A DNA stretch of 64,000 nucleotides from CAIVVT01 sp963838205 (GTDB taxonomy: Bacteria > Acidobacteriota > Terriglobia > Bryobacterales > Bryobacteraceae): contig CAWIQF010000015.1 of assembly GCA_963838205.1 (NCBI GenBank), forward strand, positions 450,101 to 514,100, read 5' to 3'. The notes under the pieces are model-generated. The model was not told where the DNA came from and made no database searches. It worked only from the letters and a program-made list of their open reading frames with translations. A program made the position numbers and the translations under genes. Positions 26,074-35,709 of this stretch are shown here, in pieces (the stretch's first letter is position 1; each line of letters opens with the position of its first letter).

Positions 26074-27077
26074 TTGGCCTCCTCCACTCCACCGATGGCG
26101 CGCTTCACCAGGTTTCGAGTCAGCGGGATTTTATAGGCGTTGAACTGGAGCGGGATCGCACCTTTGACCGCCAGTTTTCCCGCCATTTCGCCCGTCGCCG
26201 GGCTTGGGGTTTGACCACGAACGGCAGCTTCCACCGACTTCAGACGCAGCGGGCGAGCTGCCGCGCCGTTCACCGCCAGGCGGATTCGCTCAATGGTGCC
26301 GCCCGAGACGACCATGGCCGAGGCCACGTTCAGCAAGGCAAAGTCCCACACGTTGCGGTCGCGAATCTTCTCGAAGTAGAACTTGGCGCCGGCCCATGTT
26401 GACGGAATGCGGATGGCCGTCAGCAGTTCGCCCGGCCGCAGAATGTTCAGCCGTGTGATGTCGATGTCCGGGCCGACGAAGTAGTCCTCGGCATCTACGA
26501 CGCGCTCGCCGTCCCGTGTGCCGATCACGAATTTGGCGTCCAGGGCGATCAGCGCCGGAGCCGAGTCCGAAGGGTTCACCGCGACGCAGCGCTCCGCATT
26601 GAGAATCGCGTGCTCGCGATTGCGGCCCGTCGGTGTGTCGGCGTAGCAGATGTTGCCGCCGGCACGGTAACACGGCCAGCCCGCGCGGTAATACCAGCAA
26701 CGCGCATCTTGCGACACATTGCCACCCAGCGTGCCTTGGTTGCGGATCTGCGGCGATGCGACCAGTTCAGCGGCTTGCGCGAGCAGTCCGTATTTCTCGC
26801 GCACGACGGGGTTCGACAGCACCTCGGTGAGCGTGGTCAGCGCGCCGATCTCGATACCGTCGCCGGTGGTGCGAATTCCCTTGAGTTCCTCAATGCCGCT
26901 CAGGTCCACCAGCACTTTCGGTCTCTTGATGCGGTCCTTGAGCCAGTCGAAGCTGTCGAGCCCGCCCGCCATCACCCAGGCGTCCGGCCCATATTGTTGC
27001 AGCAGCTTTTGCGCAGCGCCGGCGGAGCTCGGCTGATACAGGTCAAAAGCGGGCATTACGTCGTGGATTACCGCCAT
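26061..27077 (-). CDS. Molybdenum hydroxylase FAD subunit with a probable extra 4Fe-4S site
   Basis: The 338-residue medium subunit of a xanthine-oxidase-family enzyme. FAD-binding motifs are VMAGGLDSF (about residue 36) and the IRNQGTLGGN pyrophosphate loop (111-120). Directly after that loop lie four cysteines, C127, C136, C144 and C164, in an insert that most family members lack. Known relatives with such an insert, the 4-hydroxybenzoyl-CoA reductase HcrB and the E. coli aldehyde oxidase subunit PaoB, bind an additional 4Fe-4S cluster there, so the same is likely here. It sits between the Mo subunit (24 bases upstream) and cytochrome b. Confidence 0.92.
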   Translation of the reverse strand: MAVIHDVMPAFDLYQPSSAGAAQKLLQQYGPDAWVMAGGLDSFDWLKDRIKRPKVLVDLSGIEELKGIRTTGDGIEIGALTTLTEVLSNPVVREKYGLLAQAAELVASPQIRNQGTLGGNVSQDARCWYYRAGWPCYRAGGNICYADTPTGRNREHAILNAERCVAVNPSDSAPALIALDAKFVIGTRDGERVVDAEDYFVGPDIDITRLNILRPGELLTAIRIPSTWAGAKFYFEKIRDRNVWDFALLNVASAMVVSGGTIERIRLAVNGAAARPLRLKSVEAAVRGQTPSPATGEMAGKLAVKGAIPLQFNAYKIPLTRNLVKRAIGGVEEAKWES

Positions 27078-27101
27078 TTTTCCTCCCTGGTATCGGCCGG
27101 C

Positions 27102-29579
27102 CTAGATATGCGCCATCAGGGGATATTGCATGGGCCGTCCCATCTCGAGCGCTGTCAGAATCGTGTCGGAGTTGACGGGCGCGCGACGGAAAATATCATC
27201 CCCGAGCGCATCCGACAAGGCATTCAGCACGGCCGCGCATCCGCCGCCGACGGGCGGCTCACCGACGCCGCGTGCACCGACGGGCGTTTCGGGATCCGGA
27301 AGATCCAGAGCCTCCCACTGCATATTCACGGGGACATCCAGGATCGTGGGCGGCTTGGTGTGGTAGAACCGCCGGGACACCATCGCACCGTAGTTGGGGT
27401 CGAAGACCCACTTCTGTCCGATCGCATGACCAATGCCGAGAGTGGAGCGGCCGAGGACCTGCCCGCCCAGTGCAGCCGGGTGAATCACGGTGCCCACATC
27501 CGCGATCGCAAGGAAATCCACGAGGTGATACTTGCCGGTCTCGACATCGACTTCGATCTCGGCGAAACTGGCAACGAAAGAATTCGTCGCGCCGTCGCGG
27601 GGATACTTATCCTTCGCGGCGGCTACGAGGCCCTGACCCGCCAAGGCCAACACCGATGCTTTCGTCATTTTGTTGACGTCTTCGGGCGCCTCGTGACCGT
27701 CGTAGCTGCCGCCGAGCTGGATCGCGCGTTGAGCAGCCTGCGCGAAGGACAGCCCCGCTCCGCCGCCCTTGCGGAAGACGCGCTCGTTGGCCACTTCGTA
27801 ATTCTCGGGCTTGCCCCCGAGACTCTTGGCCGCGATTTCCTGGAGCTTCTTCCGGGCTTCCATCGCGACCGCATGAGCGGCGCGCGTCATCGCGTGCGTC
27901 GTCTGGCTGCCGCCGGATACGCAGCTCCAGGGCAGGTTCTTCGTCGTGTTGCCCCAGACGACATCGCACTTCTCCCAGGGCACTCCGAGAATCTCGGCTC
28001 CCACCCGGTGGACATCAATTACATTTGCCGTCCCCAGATTGCCGATTCCGGATTGGAACGTGACCCGGCCATCCGGCTTGATCACAAGCAGACCGTCGAA
28101 ACCGATGGTGCCGCCGACATAAGTGCTCAGAGAAACGCCGACGCCGCGAACCGTGGTGCCAATCCGCTTCGGAGTCCGCGCGACGCGCTCGCTCCACTTG
28201 AACAGCGCCGCGCCGCGGTCGAGGGCTTCCTTCAGGAACGCGCTCGTCGCATATTGCAGCTTGCCCTGCATAGGCGGCCCGAATGGCGCTTTCCCCTCCG
28301 GGCAGTTGAGGCGGCGCAGGGCCACCTGATCGATGCCAAGGCGGCGCGCCGCTTTGGCGAGAATCGGTTCGATGATAGTGATGCCCTGCATGCCTCCCGG
28401 TGAGCTCTGCGCACTGCGCGGCGGCGTGTTCGTCAACACCGATACTCCGCTCCAGCGCATCGCCGGCGGCTGGTAGAGGAGCGAGACCGTGCGGCCGGAG
28501 GAAGCGGAGTCGCCCATCTTGTCGTAGGGACCGTTGCTGCAGACGACAGACAGGTCCACGGCCGTGATGCGCCCATCCTTGGAAAAGCCGACCTTCGCCC
28601 GGCCCAGGACGCTCGGCCGCGCGCGCCCGATGAAGGTCTCTTCCTCGCGGCTGATGCGCATCATCACGGGGGCATTGGTCTTCTTCGCGAGCAGCGCCGG
28701 AATGATCAACGTGATGCCGCCCGTAATCTTGCTGCCGAATCCGCCGCCCGTATATTCGCTGATGAGGACGACCTGACCGCGGTCGATATTCAACCAACGG
28801 GCGATGGCAGGCACTGTCTGGATCGTGCTCTGCGTGCCGGTGTGCACGTAGACCTTCCCGTTCTGCCAGTACGCCATCGCACTGCGAGTCTCGAGCGTTT
28901 CGTGGCTGGTGTCCGGCGTAACAAAGGTCTCATCGAGGATCAGCGCGGCCTGCTTGAAACCCGCGTCAACGTCGCCATAAGACCAGTGATCCGGCCCTTT
29001 CCCCATGGGCAGACGGCCTTGCCGGACTTCGTCAAACTCCGCCTCGGACCACTTAAGCTCCTCAAGTGCCGGAGGCTGCCCGCCCTTCGAAGTGCCCCAT
29101 ATGTTTCCGCCGATTCTGGGATTGATCCCACCGGGCCGCAGGGTATCTATCGGGTCCACGACGAACGGCAGTTCCTCGAAATCGATTTGAATTTTCTCGA
29201 TGGCCTCGGCGGCGGTCAGTTCGTCAACGGCGGCCACCGCGAGAATCGGCTCGCCCTGGTAGAGGGGCTCCATCGTCAGGCCCCGCTCGCTCAGCTTGTT
29301 GGCCTTAATCACGGTCCCGTTGTCGGTCAGGCTGTCCGCCGGAGCGGGCAGATCGTCCGCCGTCAGGATCGCCCGCACGCCGGGCATGGCGAGAGCCTCG
29401 CTGGCATCGATGTGTTTGACGCGCGCATGGGGCAAGGGGCTGAGCAGCAACTTCGTGAACAACATGCCTTCAGCGCGGAAGTCCTCGGCGAATTTCGCCT
29501 TGCCGGTCAGCTTGGCGTACAGATCGGCCGTCGGGTAGTTCTTGCCGATCAGTTTGGTATGAGCTCCGTACTCACGCAT
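27102..29579 (-). CDS. Molybdenum hydroxylase large (molybdopterin-binding) subunit
   Basis: The 825-residue catalytic subunit of a xanthine-oxidase-family enzyme. Substrate-channel and cofactor motifs include GEPILAVAAVDELTAAEAI, EYTGGGFGSKITGG, GMQGITIIEPILA and, near the C-terminus, GARGVGEPPVGGGC with the catalytic Glu of the VGE motif. The ATG at 29579 overlaps the 2Fe-2S gene by 8 bases and has a G-rich site upstream; an ATG ten codons earlier is possible. There is no signal peptide of its own, as expected if it is exported with the Tat-signal-bearing small subunit. Whether the substrate is an aldehyde or an N-heterocycle cannot be told. Confidence 0.93.
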   Translation of the reverse strand: MREYGAHTKLIGKNYPTADLYAKLTGKAKFAEDFRAEGMLFTKLLLSPLPHARVKHIDASEALAMPGVRAILTADDLPAPADSLTDNGTVIKANKLSERGLTMEPLYQGEPILAVAAVDELTAAEAIEKIQIDFEELPFVVDPIDTLRPGGINPRIGGNIWGTSKGGQPPALEELKWSEAEFDEVRQGRLPMGKGPDHWSYGDVDAGFKQAALILDETFVTPDTSHETLETRSAMAYWQNGKVYVHTGTQSTIQTVPAIARWLNIDRGQVVLISEYTGGGFGSKITGGITLIIPALLAKKTNAPVMMRISREEETFIGRARPSVLGRAKVGFSKDGRITAVDLSVVCSNGPYDKMGDSASSGRTVSLLYQPPAMRWSGVSVLTNTPPRSAQSSPGGMQGITIIEPILAKAARRLGIDQVALRRLNCPEGKAPFGPPMQGKLQYATSAFLKEALDRGAALFKWSERVARTPKRIGTTVRGVGVSLSTYVGGTIGFDGLLVIKPDGRVTFQSGIGNLGTANVIDVHRVGAEILGVPWEKCDVVWGNTTKNLPWSCVSGGSQTTHAMTRAAHAVAMEARKKLQEIAAKSLGGKPENYEVANERVFRKGGGAGLSFAQAAQRAIQLGGSYDGHEAPEDVNKMTKASVLALAGQGLVAAAKDKYPRDGATNSFVASFAEIEVDVETGKYHLVDFLAIADVGTVIHPAALGGQVLGRSTLGIGHAIGQKWVFDPNYGAMVSRRFYHTKPPTILDVPVNMQWEALDLPDPETPVGARGVGEPPVGGGCAAVLNALSDALGDDIFRRAPVNSDTILTALEMGRPMQYPLMAHI

Positions 29580-30195
29580 GGCTCGCCCCCCGCAGATTCT
29601 CGGCTCCACGCATTAACGCGGTGAGGATTTTGTCGTAGTCCTGGCAGCGGCATAGGTTCCCCGACACGCCGTGCGCCAATTCCTCCCGGGTCGGGTTTGG
29701 ATTGATCTTCAGGAACCCCACGGCTGACATGATGAAGCCCGACATGCAGAAGGCGCACTGAAATCCCTGCTCATCCACGATGCCCTGCTGCACCGGATGC
29801 AGCGTTCCATCGGCCGCCGCCAAGCCTTCGATCGTCGTGACCTCGCGGCTGCGCACGGTGTGGGTGAGGACCGAGCAGGAATAATGCGGCACGTCGTCGA
29901 TGAGAACCGTACAGGCGCCGCATTCGCCGCGGTCGCATCCCAGCTTGGCGCCGGTGAGGCCCAGTTTGTAGCGCAACGTCCAGGCCAGCGTTTCCTGCCT
30001 CGCGACGTCGACCCGGCGCTGCCGGCCGTTGACGTTCAGCGTGATGAGCCGCTCGCCCGCACCGATAAGCGGCGCGTTGCCGTGATGAGTGGAGGCCCGG
30101 AACAAATAGCCCGCGGCCGAGACTGCCGCGCCGCCGGCAATCACGCCCATGATGAACCTGCGCCTCGATACCGCCTTCGACGTCTCCTCAGGCAT
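29572..30195 (-). CDS. Molybdenum hydroxylase 2Fe-2S subunit with Tat signal
   Basis: The 207-residue small subunit. It begins with a twin-arginine signal (SRRRFIMGVIAGGAAVSAAG, about residues 10-29), so the folded complex is exported. The plant-ferredoxin-like cluster site is LGCDRGECGACTVLIDD plus the later Cys in HYSCSVL, and the second, CxxC-x(n)-CxC type site is QCAFCMSGF followed by SGNLCRCQDY. It is the first gene of the operon. A decayed TetR-type gene lies immediately upstream. The closest well-known analogue for an exported three-subunit enzyme is PaoABC of E. coli. Confidence 0.93.
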   Translation of the reverse strand: MPEETSKAVSRRRFIMGVIAGGAAVSAAGYLFRASTHHGNAPLIGAGERLITLNVNGRQRRVDVARQETLAWTLRYKLGLTGAKLGCDRGECGACTVLIDDVPHYSCSVLTHTVRSREVTTIEGLAAADGTLHPVQQGIVDEQGFQCAFCMSGFIMSAVGFLKINPNPTREELAHGVSGNLCRCQDYDKILTALMRGAENLRGASHA

Positions 30196-30225
30196 GCTGC
30201 TGCGTGTCCTTTCAGCGATTGTGAG

Positions 30226-30680
30226 TTACCCGTTGTTGAGCCGGCTCGCCTTAGCATGGGCAAGCTGATTCGGCTCCCGGCACTGTGCGCGCTCTCCGGA
30301 TTGAGCTGGCCGCGCTTCGATTCCGGCAAATAGCGCCGCGATCATCCCTTCCGCTTCGAGATCATTGAGCGGGCCGTGACCCACCATGAAACGGAAGATT
30401 GTCGGCCCATAGACGAGGTCCAATACGAGATCGGCATCCAGGCCGTCGCGGATCTCCCCACGCGCTACACCGCGCTGCCAAAGCGTGGCCGACAGAATAG
30501 CGGATTCGGACTCGGCACTGCGCTGGCGCCCGCGGCACTTCGAATCGGCCATGGCAGTCTGTGCCATTCTCCAGCGGCCTCCCCGTGTTCCAGCGTTGTC
30601 ACATCGATGGCAACATCGCGTGGCCTTTCCTGACGCCGGGCCAAGCGGCAAATTGCTCCACCTGCGTGGTATTGCTCCGG
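30226..30680 (-). pseudogene. Decayed TetR-type regulator
   Basis: The intact-looking tail (about 30230-30440) encodes a TetR C-terminal domain: LWQRGVARGEIRDGLDADLV, then DLVYGPTIFRFMVGHGPLND. Upstream, in another reading frame at about 30583-30650, is a stretch RRQERPRDVAIDVTTLE that looks like the start of such a regulator (compare the common GRPRD opening). The helix-turn-helix core between them is missing, so there is both a deletion and a frame change. It lies directly upstream of the molybdenum-hydroxylase operon, which it may once have repressed. Confidence 0.6.
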
Positions 30681-30690
30681 ACAAGTGACG

Positions 30691-31124
30691 TCAAAGCCGG
30701 GCGCGAACGACTGCACACGCAGCTCCCAGAAAACCCGCTTGAGCCACCTCTGCAGTGCCCGGCCCCGCCCATTCAGGGTCAGGTTTTGCATCGACACAAT
30801 ACGCCCAGTATTGGAAGTAACCCTGAGGAAGTCAAGAATACTGGCGGGCTCAACAACCTAAGTGTTTGGCACTACGGCAAATCGACTCATCAGGTATTGG
30901 GGCGGCTCTTGATGGCTTCAGGTTGCGTTCCCGTTGCCGAAGCGACGCTTCAGTTCGTCCTCGATTTCGCCGTCTAAGCACCGCGCTGTGCCTGCGACCA
31001 CGCTTTGCGGCGTTCGCAACGCTAGCCTGACCATTTGGCAGATTCAGACGAATGATCTCGCTGCGAGAGCGGCACGCAGGCTGAGCTGCATTGGTCAGCC
31101 GATTATAATCGGACGAAGATCCCT
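30691..31124. promoter_or_regulatory. Intergenic stretch with a TATAAT box before the GH29 gene
   Basis: 434 bases without a supported gene. A consensus TATAAT at 31104-31109, inside the palindrome GATTATAATC, ends 15 bases before the GH29 ATG and is the probable -10 of that gene; no good -35 is visible. Otherwise nothing recognisable. Confidence 0.45.
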
Positions 31125-32681
31125 ATGAACTGGACCCGTAGAGACGTATTCAAGGTTGCTGGCGCGGCGTCGTTCACAAAGATTGCGCGCGCCGGGCGCG
31201 ATGCCGACATTACCATGCAGCGGGGGGCCTTCCAGGCCGGAGATCATTCGCTTGACAAGTACTCCTGCCCCAAGTGGTTTCGCGACGCCAAGTTCGGCAT
31301 CTGGGCGCATTGGGGACCGTCGTCGGCGATCGGTGCGGGGGACTGGTACGCCCGCAATATGTACATGCAGGGCAGCCGCCAGTACGCGTATCATCTGAAG
31401 ACTTACGGGCACCCTTCGCAGTTCGGATACAAAGACACCATCCCGCTGTGGAAGGCCGAACGCTTCGACCCCAAGGCGCTGGTGCGCCTCTATCGGGAGG
31501 CGGGAGCGAAGTACTTCGTCAGCATGGGTGTCCACTGTGACAATTTCGACCTGTGGAACTCGCGCAACCGGCGCTGGAATTCCGTCAAAATGGGTCCCAA
31601 ACGCGACATCGTCGGCGAGTGGCGCGAGGCCGCGCGCGGCGAGGGGCTTCGCTTTGGCGTCAGCGAACACGTCTGGGGCAGCTACAACTGGTGGGAGACC
31701 AACAAGGGCGCCGACAAGGAGGGTCCCTACGCGGGCGTGCCTTACGACGGCAACGATCCCGCCAATCGCGATCTCTACTTTCCGCCGCACCCGCCGGCGC
31801 GCGAAGCCTGGGCCGAGCAGGGCAACGAGCCGGAGGAGTGGAAGCGCGAGTGGTTCCTGCGGGCGCAGGATCTGATCGACCAGCACCAGCCCGACCTGTA
31901 CTACGAAGACGGCGGCATTCCCTTCGGCCGCTGGGGCCGCAGTCTAGTGGCGCATTATTACAATCAGAGCCTGCGCTGGCATCACGGGAAGGTGGACGTG
32001 GTCTACACCGGCAAACGGCGCAGCGAATGCGCGACCGGCACGTGCGTTCTGGATGTCGAGCGCGGCGTGGTGGATGAAATCGAGGCGCGGCCTTTCCAGA
32101 CCGACACCTGCATCGGCGACTGGCATTACAACCGCGAGGCGGTCTACAAGCGGCCGAAGACGGTGATCGATCTGCTGGTGGATATCGTAAGCCGCAACGG
32201 TAACCTGCTGCTCAACTTCCCGCTCCCGGCGAGCGGTATGCCCGACGACGCCGAGTTGAAAATCCTCGCCGCTATCACGGCGTGGATGAAGGTGAACTCC
32301 GAGGCGATCTATGCCACGCGGCCGTGGAAGATCTTCGGCGAAGGGCCAGGCATCCGCCAGAGCACGCCGGGCGGCGGCTTCAACGGCACGCCGGAGCACT
32401 TCAACGAGAGCCAGCGCGTCGACCTGACGGGCGAAGACATCCGCTTCACCACGAAGGGCGATACACTCTACGCCTTCGCCATGGGCTGGAATCCGAGCGA
32501 GACGCGCATGGCGGCGCTGGCTCCCTCACGCGGCCTGGAGCGACGCCAGATCGCGCGCGTCGAACTGCTCGGCTCCGATGAGCCAATGCTATGGAAGCTC
32601 GACGAGGACGGCCTGCACATCGAGTCGCCTCGGATCTGGCCGAGCGAGCACGCCGTGGCGTTCCGGATTCTGTTTGGCTGA
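31125..32681 (+). CDS. Alpha-L-fucosidase, GH29, exported
   Basis: Hydrolyses terminal alpha-fucosyl groups with retention. The 518-residue protein begins with a twin-arginine-like signal (WTRRDVFKVAGAASFTKIA). The family opening WFRDAKFGIWAHWGPSS is at about residue 50, the metal-free (beta/alpha)8 core follows, and the nucleophile is Asp262 in DLYYEDGGIPFG. The end of the barrel shows NGNLLLNFPLPASG. A C-terminal beta-domain completes it. It converges on a GH95 gene 194 bases downstream; the two together would cover alpha-1,3/1,4- and alpha-1,2-linked fucose. Confidence 0.93.
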   Translation: MNWTRRDVFKVAGAASFTKIARAGRDADITMQRGAFQAGDHSLDKYSCPKWFRDAKFGIWAHWGPSSAIGAGDWYARNMYMQGSRQYAYHLKTYGHPSQFGYKDTIPLWKAERFDPKALVRLYREAGAKYFVSMGVHCDNFDLWNSRNRRWNSVKMGPKRDIVGEWREAARGEGLRFGVSEHVWGSYNWWETNKGADKEGPYAGVPYDGNDPANRDLYFPPHPPAREAWAEQGNEPEEWKREWFLRAQDLIDQHQPDLYYEDGGIPFGRWGRSLVAHYYNQSLRWHHGKVDVVYTGKRRSECATGTCVLDVERGVVDEIEARPFQTDTCIGDWHYNREAVYKRPKTVIDLLVDIVSRNGNLLLNFPLPASGMPDDAELKILAAITAWMKVNSEAIYATRPWKIFGEGPGIRQSTPGGGFNGTPEHFNESQRVDLTGEDIRFTTKGDTLYAFAMGWNPSETRMAALAPSRGLERRQIARVELLGSDEPMLWKLDEDGLHIESPRIWPSEHAVAFRILFG

Positions 32682-32875
32682 GGACCACTCAGGGTTCAGG
32701 TTCCGACGGTTATTGCAACTTCGCATATTCTGCCTGGGCTTGCTTCGGGATGGGGACGTTTCCGGACCAGCCCGGCTCACCAAATCCACTCTTCAAAGCG
32801 GAATGAGATCGGGCGGCGACGGGTCTTGGGGCCCGGCAGCTTCCGGAGTAGGATTTGCGTTCCGGTACAGAGCGG

Positions 32876-35185
32876 TTACGCAACCGGGTCGTTCTCGAGA
32901 ATCTTGCGCTGCCGCGGCGACATGCGGATCGAAAGCTGCCGGCCACTGAACGGGGAGACCAGGTGCAGCGTTCCGCCCTGTTCCGAGACAACCTCCAACC
33001 GGGTCACGGCGCCACCGCGGCGCTCGGCCGAAATCAAAAAGGCGCCCTGGGCGCGGAGCGAGGTGAAGGACACGTCCTTCCAACCCTCCGGGACGGCGGG
33101 AAAGACTTCGACGACGCCGGTGTGGCTCTGCAGGAGCATCTCCTGCACGCCCGAGGCAGCGGCGAAGTTGCCCTCGAGCGTGAAGGGGCGATAGGTGAAC
33201 TTAGAATATCCTTTGCCGGATTGGTCACCGTTGCAATGGAAGCTGTTGCGCAGGGTGAAGGCTGTCGAGAAGATCTCGAGTGCCTTCTCCGCGGCCGCGG
33301 CATCGCGCGCACGGGCCGCGAGGTTGCCAAGCCAGGAGAAACTGTAGCCGCACCACCAGTCGCTGCCCTTGGCGCGCAACTCGGCCAGCGAAGCGCGGAT
33401 GGTGCGGCGCGCCGGCTCGCCGCCGCTCCAGTCTATGAGGCCGAGGGGGTGAATCGCCATCAGGTGAGAGAAGTGGCGATGGGAGGCTGGCAAAGGGTAG
33501 TTCTTCGCGACCAGCAAACGCCCATCTTCGCCATATTCGAACTCCGGCATCTCGGACAGCACCTTGCGCCAGCGGCCGGCATCGGCGGGTTGTTTCAATT
33601 CGTCGGCCAATTCGGCGGATGCGGCCAGCAGCCAACGGATCAGCGCAAGGTCGAAATTCGTGATGCTGTCGAACCAGGCGCTGGGCGTGTTGTCGTTGAT
33701 CTCGGGTGAGGCGCTGAGCGGCAGGCTGCGGAACCCGCCGGTCCGCTTCAACGCGGTGACAGCCTCGATGAACACCGCGGCGTCACGCAGGTAGGGGTAG
33801 GCGCGGTCTTCGAGGAAGCGGCGGTCGGCGCTGTATTTCCAGTGCAGGTAAAAGTGCTGCGCCAGCCAAGCGGAGGTGGTGGCGGAATGCGTGTACTGGC
33901 GCCAGCCGCCGATCTGCTCACCGGCAAGGTCGGAGGTCATAGGGACGTTCAGCCCGGGCAGACCGAAAAAGCGTTTCGTCCAGGCGAAGCAGGCGGGACG
34001 GATCTTCCATAGCCAATCGAGGTAGCTGAGGCCTTCCTCGAGATGATTGCCCGAATAGCAGGGCCAGTAGCTGAGCTGCGTATTCAGGTCGTGGTGGTAG
34101 TCGCCTTTCCAGGGCGGCAGTTTGCCATTGTCGGCGGTCCAGACGGCCTGCAGGGTGATGGGCGGCGCGCCGCGGCGGCTTGCGGAACCGAACTTGTATT
34201 GCTCCAGATACCATTGGCGCTCGATGATCGCATTGGGGAGCCGGACGGCCGATTGGTGCCAGTAGCGGATCCACCATTCGGTGTGGGTCCTCTTCATGGC
34301 TTCGAATCCGCGAACAAGGGCGCGAGCGACTCGCTCGCGAGCCAGAGCGAGGGGATCGGGACCTTCAAAGCTGGACGCGACCGACCAGGCGGCCTGCCAT
34401 TCGACGCCCCGGCTGCGCCAGGCGATATAGACGGCGAAATGGAAACCCTCGGCGCCCTGCTGCGCATAGGCTTGCCAGCCGTCGCCCGAGGACTGCTCGG
34501 GCGGGGGGTAGCCCAGCAGCCCCACGGACGCTGTGTCCACCTGGTTGGTCGGGGCAGCCGAGGCCGCGCCGCCGAAGGCGGGGGCAATCAGCCGTGGCAC
34601 GACGGACGGAGCGCCCGTGAAGCGCAGCATGCCGACGGGCTCGACCGCGTGGACGATGGCCTCGAGGGCCGCTCCGCCGCCGAAGCGCATGCAGGCCGAG
34701 GCGTCGGCGAGAGACAGGGAGCATTCGCTGAAGCGCGGCGCCGGATCGAGCGCCAGTTCGATGCGGCCGGCGGGGATCTTCGTTGGAGCCGGGCGATCGT
34801 AGGGATCTTCGTAGAGGCGGACAAGGTCTTTGACTCTGCCCTCGCGATGCCACTGCTGCATGGTGGTGTAGTTGTACTCGGGCGAGTGGAACTCGGGCAC
34901 CGGGCGCAGGTCCCAGAGGTCGGCGCGGTCGAGGGAAATGCGGACCGGCGCGCCGTCGCCCCAAACCAGCGCGCCCATGGCGCCGTTGCCCAGTGGGAGA
35001 GCCTCATCCCACACCGTGACGGGGTTGCGGAAATGCAAGCCGTGCGCGGGCGTGGGCAGCGCGGGCAGGATGCGAGGCGCATCGGCCGACGTGGAGAAGG
35101 CTGGCAGCGCGGCGCCGAGGCTTACTGCGAGGGCCTCACGGCGGGAGATGCTACCTGGGGGCGTGTCTGGCGGTTTGCGGATCAT
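32876..35185 (-). CDS. GH95 alpha-L-fucosidase (alpha-1,2-type), exported
   Basis: A 769-residue inverting glycosidase. It starts with a twin-arginine signal (SRREALAVSLGAALPAF) after a short polar leader. The N-terminal beta-domain carries WDEALPLGNGAMGALVWG; the (alpha/alpha)6 catalytic domain includes QAVWTADNGKLPPWKGDYHHD, ASPEINDNTPS, SHRHFSHLMAIHPLGLI and LEGNFAAASGVQEMLLQSH, all typical of GH95. The C-terminal beta-domain ends with PRQRKILENDPVA. Family membership is clear; some members act on other deoxy- or galacto-configured sugars, so fucose specificity is probable rather than certain. Confidence 0.9.
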   Translation of the reverse strand: MIRKPPDTPPGSISRREALAVSLGAALPAFSTSADAPRILPALPTPAHGLHFRNPVTVWDEALPLGNGAMGALVWGDGAPVRISLDRADLWDLRPVPEFHSPEYNYTTMQQWHREGRVKDLVRLYEDPYDRPAPTKIPAGRIELALDPAPRFSECSLSLADASACMRFGGGAALEAIVHAVEPVGMLRFTGAPSVVPRLIAPAFGGAASAAPTNQVDTASVGLLGYPPPEQSSGDGWQAYAQQGAEGFHFAVYIAWRSRGVEWQAAWSVASSFEGPDPLALARERVARALVRGFEAMKRTHTEWWIRYWHQSAVRLPNAIIERQWYLEQYKFGSASRRGAPPITLQAVWTADNGKLPPWKGDYHHDLNTQLSYWPCYSGNHLEEGLSYLDWLWKIRPACFAWTKRFFGLPGLNVPMTSDLAGEQIGGWRQYTHSATTSAWLAQHFYLHWKYSADRRFLEDRAYPYLRDAAVFIEAVTALKRTGGFRSLPLSASPEINDNTPSAWFDSITNFDLALIRWLLAASAELADELKQPADAGRWRKVLSEMPEFEYGEDGRLLVAKNYPLPASHRHFSHLMAIHPLGLIDWSGGEPARRTIRASLAELRAKGSDWWCGYSFSWLGNLAARARDAAAAEKALEIFSTAFTLRNSFHCNGDQSGKGYSKFTYRPFTLEGNFAAASGVQEMLLQSHTGVVEVFPAVPEGWKDVSFTSLRAQGAFLISAERRGGAVTRLEVVSEQGGTLHLVSPFSGRQLSIRMSPRQRKILENDPVA

Positions 35186-35328
35186 GGTGTGTCCCTTAAC
35201 GGTCCGACAATCATTCTATTTCTGCCGGACAGAGGGTAGGTGATCCGGCGCGAGCGAGCCGGCAGTCGAAGAGCGATCACCAGCCGCTGGCGCCTCTGGC
35301 ACTCTGGACGTGATACGAGAATGGGAGC

Positions 35329-35709
35329 ATGACCGGCGTACGGATCGACAGGTGGTTGTGGGCCGCGCGTTTCTTCAAGACGCGCTCGCTGGCGGCACAG
35401 GCTTGCGACCTGGGTCGGATTCTCTCCAACGCCAAACCGGCCAAGGCGGCGCGGGAGGTTCGGGTCGGCGACGTGCTGCAGGTGAAAAACGCCGGCGGGG
35501 AGTACGAGATAGATGTCCTGCTGCTCAGCGAGACGCGCGGTCCGGCGCCAGTGGCGCAGACACTCTACAGCGAGACGGAACGGAGCCGGGAGCTGCGGCT
35601 AAAGGCCGCGCAGGAGCGCAGAGAGGCTCCGCGGTGGGATGCGTGGCCCGACGGCAGACCGTCGAAGCGCGACCGGCGCGAACTCGACCGCCTGCGGGGC
35701 AGAGGGTAA
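35329..35709 (+). CDS. S4-domain RNA-binding protein (Hsp15/HslR-like)
   Basis: A 126-residue cytoplasmic protein. The S4 domain occupies about residues 5-65, with RIDRWLWAARFFKTRSLA and the second-strand motif VRVGDVLQVKN. The C-terminal half is highly basic and Arg-rich (RELRLKAAQERREAPRWD). In E. coli, Hsp15 binds stalled 50S subunits carrying nascent chains and recycles them; the same role is likely. GGGAGC precedes the ATG. The 35710-35969 region downstream holds nothing I can identify. Confidence 0.92.
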   Translation: MTGVRIDRWLWAARFFKTRSLAAQACDLGRILSNAKPAKAAREVRVGDVLQVKNAGGEYEIDVLLLSETRGPAPVAQTLYSETERSRELRLKAAQERREAPRWDAWPDGRPSKRDRRELDRLRGRG

